From the NCBI GenBank assembly GCA_016903675.1, contig JADQBA010000022.1:1-64000 (forward strand): a stretch of DNA of 64,000 nt. The letters run 5' to 3'. The translations under genes were made by a program, and so were the position numbers. The stretch is from Stigonema ocellatum SAG 48.90 = DSM 106950. Lineage in GTDB: Bacteria; Cyanobacteriota; Cyanobacteriia; Cyanobacteriales; Nostocaceae. This document shows positions 61,541 through 64,000 of this stretch, piece after piece (positions within the stretch are counted from its first letter, which is position 1; every line of letters begins with the position of its first letter). The notes beneath the pieces are model-generated. The model saw only the letters and a list, made by a program, of their open reading frames with translations, was not told the DNA's origin and searched no databases.

Positions 61541-63190
61541 ATGGACAAAGATAAATTTACGCTCATGCTGCAAGAACTGAGTCCCAAACCAAGAAAAGTA
61601 CTCAAGCTCTTACTCGAAGGGAAAACAGATGATGAAATAGCCGAGGGAATATCAGCTTCACCAGCTACGGTGCGCAAGCATATCCAAAATCTTTGCGATC
61701 GCTTTGACATTAGGAGCGAAATAGCAGGACTCAAACTCAATAGGCGAGAGGAGTTGATTGTGTTAGTAGGTCAGTACAAACCCGAACTCGTGAGCGATCG
61801 CTTCAGAGCAATCATCCCTGCACCCGTATTTCCAGCAACCACCAACAACACCCTCAACCAGCCACTCCAAGATTGGGGAAATGCTCCTGATCCTGCGGTT
61901 CTATTTGACAGAGAAGACAACCAGGATACTCTCAAGGAATGGATTTTGCAAGACCATTGCCGTATCATAGCCCTCCTCGGCATGGGAGGAATAGGGAAAA
62001 CCTCCCTATCAGTGAAGTTAGCCAAACAGATTGAGAATGAGTTTGAATTTGTCATCTGGCGAAGTCTGCGTAATGCGCCGCCACTCTTCAAGCTGTTGAC
62101 GGACTGGATCAACTTCCTGTCTCGCGGTCAGAAAAATTGTTCATCAATGGATATTCTTGATAGAATTTCTCTTTTGATTGAGTATTTACAAAAGTCACGA
62201 TGTTTGCTAATATTAGATAATTTTCATACAATCCTCACTCCTGGTGACTTTGCTGGCCATTACAAAAAGGACTACAAAGATTACGGTCAACTCCTGAATC
62301 GGCTGGGGAAAGAATCCCATCAAAGCTGTTTGCTCCTCACCAGTCGTGAGACACCAAGAGAAATTCCTGTACTGCAAGCAGAAACACTAGCCGTGCGCAC
62401 GCTAGAATTGCAAGGCTCCCAGAAAGTAGCACGAGAAATATTGAAAGATAAAAAATTATCTGGAGAGGCTGAATGGGAAAAACTGATTAATGTGTATCGA
62501 TGTAATCCATTAGCTTTAAAGATTGTCTCTAAGACAATACACGAGTTATTTGATAACGATGTCGCTAAATTTTTAGATCAGAGCCTGACTTACGTTCTGA
62601 GGGATATTCGTGTTTTGATAGAAGATCAAGTCTATCGGTTATCAGAGCTAGGAAAGACAATTTTGTACTGGCTAGCTATTCAGCAAAAACCAGCAACCCT
62701 TGAACAACTGCAAGAAAGTCTTTGCGCATCTAGATCGAGATTACCATCAGACTTAATCGGAGCTTTGGAATCGTTAAAAGAGCGATCGCTCATTGAGACA
62801 CACAAAGAAAACTCCACATCCCATTTCACTTTACAGCCAGTCGTCATGGAGTACATTAGGGATGAAATTATCAAGCAAGTATCCGAAGAAATTTATGAAG
62901 CAAGTCAACAATCTAACGAAACCGAAAAAATTTTAGATAAATTAAACTTACTCAGGAGCCATGAACTAAAAAAATCACAAGAAGACCTGAGAGAGGGTAA
63001 ACTAATTTCTCTTTTCTCTTTCATTAAAGGTAGATTATATACTTATGAAAATCTCAGAAATCAACACACTATTATAGATAACCTAAACCAACTCCAATCT
63101 AACTTGGAAAGTAAATCAAAGATAGAAGTGGGATATGCAGTAGAAAATTTGAAAAATCTTCTAGAAGAATTGAAAAATGATGAAGCATGA
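61541..63190 (+). CDS. LuxR-type HTH / NB-ARC STAND protein without sensor repeats
   Basis: 549 residues from ATG 61541; GTG 61526 would add five. N-terminal LuxR-like HTH (about 10-75, LSPKPRKVLKLLLEGKTDDE IAEGISASPATVRKH). The NB-ARC ATPase (about 115-420) has P-loop LLGMGGIGKTSLS, Walker B LLILDNFHTIL, sensor LLTSRETP and CNPLALKIV in place of GLPL. A winged helix and a 140-residue helical tail follow. Related cyanobacterial proteins usually carry WD40 or TPR repeats after this; here none exist, so the sensor part is absent or separate. Probably a regulatory switch. Confidence 0.88.
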   Translation: MDKDKFTLMLQELSPKPRKVLKLLLEGKTDDEIAEGISASPATVRKHIQNLCDRFDIRSEIAGLKLNRREELIVLVGQYKPELVSDRFRAIIPAPVFPATTNNTLNQPLQDWGNAPDPAVLFDREDNQDTLKEWILQDHCRIIALLGMGGIGKTSLSVKLAKQIENEFEFVIWRSLRNAPPLFKLLTDWINFLSRGQKNCSSMDILDRISLLIEYLQKSRCLLILDNFHTILTPGDFAGHYKKDYKDYGQLLNRLGKESHQSCLLLTSRETPREIPVLQAETLAVRTLELQGSQKVAREILKDKKLSGEAEWEKLINVYRCNPLALKIVSKTIHELFDNDVAKFLDQSLTYVLRDIRVLIEDQVYRLSELGKTILYWLAIQQKPATLEQLQESLCASRSRLPSDLIGALESLKERSLIETHKENSTSHFTLQPVVMEYIRDEIIKQVSEEIYEASQQSNETEKILDKLNLLRSHELKKSQEDLREGKLISLFSFIKGRLYTYENLRNQHTIIDNLNQLQSNLESKSKIEVGYAVENLKNLLEELKNDEA

Positions 63191-63225
63191 ATGATGAATG
63201 ATGAATTATGAATGATGAATGTAGG

Positions 63226-63450
63226 ACTAGCCCTTTCAAGGTGGGTAAAAAATTGGGAAAATCATGTCCAATTTTCGTCATTTGATCTTCGTGTTCTTCG
63301 TGTCTTCTCCCAAGGGGAGACGCTACGCGAACGCGGTTTAAAAATATTTTTGAACCACGAAGACGCGAAGAACACGAAGGAAATCGAGGCTATTTACCTC
63401 CACAGCAGCGAAGCTTGCGCCTTGCACCTGCTCCCAAGGGCAGTGGCTTT
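63226..63450. repeat. Second copy of the TAGCCCTTTC-ended element
   Basis: Starts TAGCCCTTTCAAG at 63226; from 63245 it follows 3284-3320 nearly base for base (AAAAAATTGGGAAAATCA) and shares the CACGAAGACGCG part at 63355-63366. The right end CTTTCAAG at 63447 is degraded. A further stretch of TAATTCATAATTCATAATTC runs at about 63545-63573. The gap 63191-63574 holds no gene. Confidence 0.65.
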
Positions 63451-63574
63451 CAAGATACATCAATAAATCACGATAAAATTCTATCTGAACAAGCATTTTC
63501 GCAGAAATATGAATTATAAATTATGAATTATAAAACGAATTCTTTCATAATTCATAATTCATAATTCATAATTC

Positions 63575-64000
63575 TTATGCCTTCACCAACTTATCCCAAC
63601 CCAAATCCTTGAGACTGTTATTCCGACGCAGTGGACGAGTCACCAATTCCAGGATGTCACGAGTATTGGTAAAACCGTGAATCTGAGCAAAAGTGAACTC
63701 CACAGACCACTTCGTATTAATACCCCGTGCTTCCAAGGGGTTAGCATGAGCCATACCTGTAATCACCAAATCAGGCTTCAACTCATAAATCCGCTGCAAT
63801 TGGTTATAGTTGTCTGGCTTCTCCACAATTTTCGGCAAAGGTACGTCCATTTCGTGACAAGTCTTTTCCAACAACGCCAACTCAGCAGCTTGGTAACGCT
63901 TATCCATGTAGGGAATACCAACTTCCGCAACCGTCATCCCACAGCGTACCAAGAACCGCGCCATAGAGATTTCCAGCAAATTATCGCCCATCAAGAACAC
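63575..64000 (-). CDS. chlN: Light-independent protochlorophyllide reductase subunit N, C-terminal part
   Basis: The last 141 codons before the stop; the gene runs out of the window to the right. MGDNLLEISMARFLVRCGMT, EVGIPYMDKRYQAAELALLE, ITGMAHANPLEARGINTKWS and the ending LVTRPLRRNN are typical ChlN sequence. With ChlB it forms the nitrogenase-like catalytic part that reduces protochlorophyllide in the dark, fed by ChlL. The usual partner chlL is probably outside the window. Confidence 0.95.
   Translation of the reverse strand: MFLMGDNLLEISMARFLVRCGMTVAEVGIPYMDKRYQAAELALLEKTCHEMDVPLPKIVEKPDNYNQLQRIYELKPDLVITGMAHANPLEARGINTKWSVEFTFAQIHGFTNTRDILELVTRPLRRNNSLKDLGWDKLVKA

Noticed and set aside
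63212..63466. 84-aa plus-strand ORF
   Set aside because: Made from the same interspersed repeat and GC-rich palindromes; no conserved protein pattern.

Overview
The window comes from a filamentous, probably heterocyst-forming cyanobacterium of the Nostoc/Scytonema/Tolypothrix kind. Signs of this are many GCGATCGC (HIP1) octamers, a chlN gene at the right edge, CGLD27, COP23, DUF3318 and PEP-CTERM proteins, WcaI-like and HstK-like proteins, heptamer-type tandem repeats, and abundant small palindromic repeats. Placement below order is inference.

Layout. 1-7.6 kb: two NRPS genes on the minus strand, one C-A-PCP-TE and one C-A-PCP running off the left edge, preceded by msrA. 8.4-10.3 kb: an unrecognised minus-strand trio, a small RHH-like protein, a coiled-coil protein that appears to start at CTG overlapping the previous stop, and a 351-aa protein. 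10.4-15.2 kb: a catalase-family protein, coaE, a cobA-hemD fusion, and a TauE/DUF1634 pair. 15.2-17.4 kb: mostly repeats and two small genes, one with a clear operator-like palindrome cluster. 17.4-24.1 kb: a 2240-aa kinase/AAA/GAF/PAS/GGDEF/EAL signalling protein. 24.1-28.4 kb: a peptide-export locus of a double-glycine leader protein, a terminator, a C39-peptidase ABC exporter and an HlyD adaptor. 29-35.5 kb: GNAT, clpB, a membrane Ser/Thr kinase and a PEP-CTERM protein. 35.9-38.8 kb: initiator tRNA, asparaginase, CGLD27, rsfS and yqeK, all minus strand. 39-43.8 kb: two exopolysaccharide-type transferases, queE with a coupled small ORF, and a DUF3318 protein. 44.2-49.9 kb: an accessory stretch with an HNH pair, META-domain protein, Rpn-like nuclease, a multi-hairpin RNA candidate, and three decayed genes. 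50-52.4 kb: a tandem kinase-TPR protein. 52.9-60.5 kb: a TpsA-TpsB-CHAT operon. 60.9-63.2 kb: COP23 protein divergent from a LuxR-HTH/NB-ARC protein. 63.6 kb to the end: chlN.

How the genes work together. The exporter locus looks self-contained: precursor, protease-transporter and adaptor in one direction, with a terminator after the precursor that would make precursor mRNA exceed exporter mRNA. The TpsA/TpsB/CHAT genes overlap each other and should be co-expressed, placing a caspase-like protease beside a two-partner secretion system. yqeK-rsfS-CGLD27-asparaginase runs as one unit, with a 22-bp perfect hairpin in the last gap.

The strongest unexplained signals are a roughly 280-bp ORF-free stretch with eight helices including a UUCG-capped stem (47485-47760), the double-glycine exporter locus, the CTG-start overlapping gene, a family of palindromic mobile elements whose central stems differ but stay paired, and a hairpin array bounded by 16-bp direct repeats after the CHAT gene. 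No transposase, integrase or CRISPR array was found.
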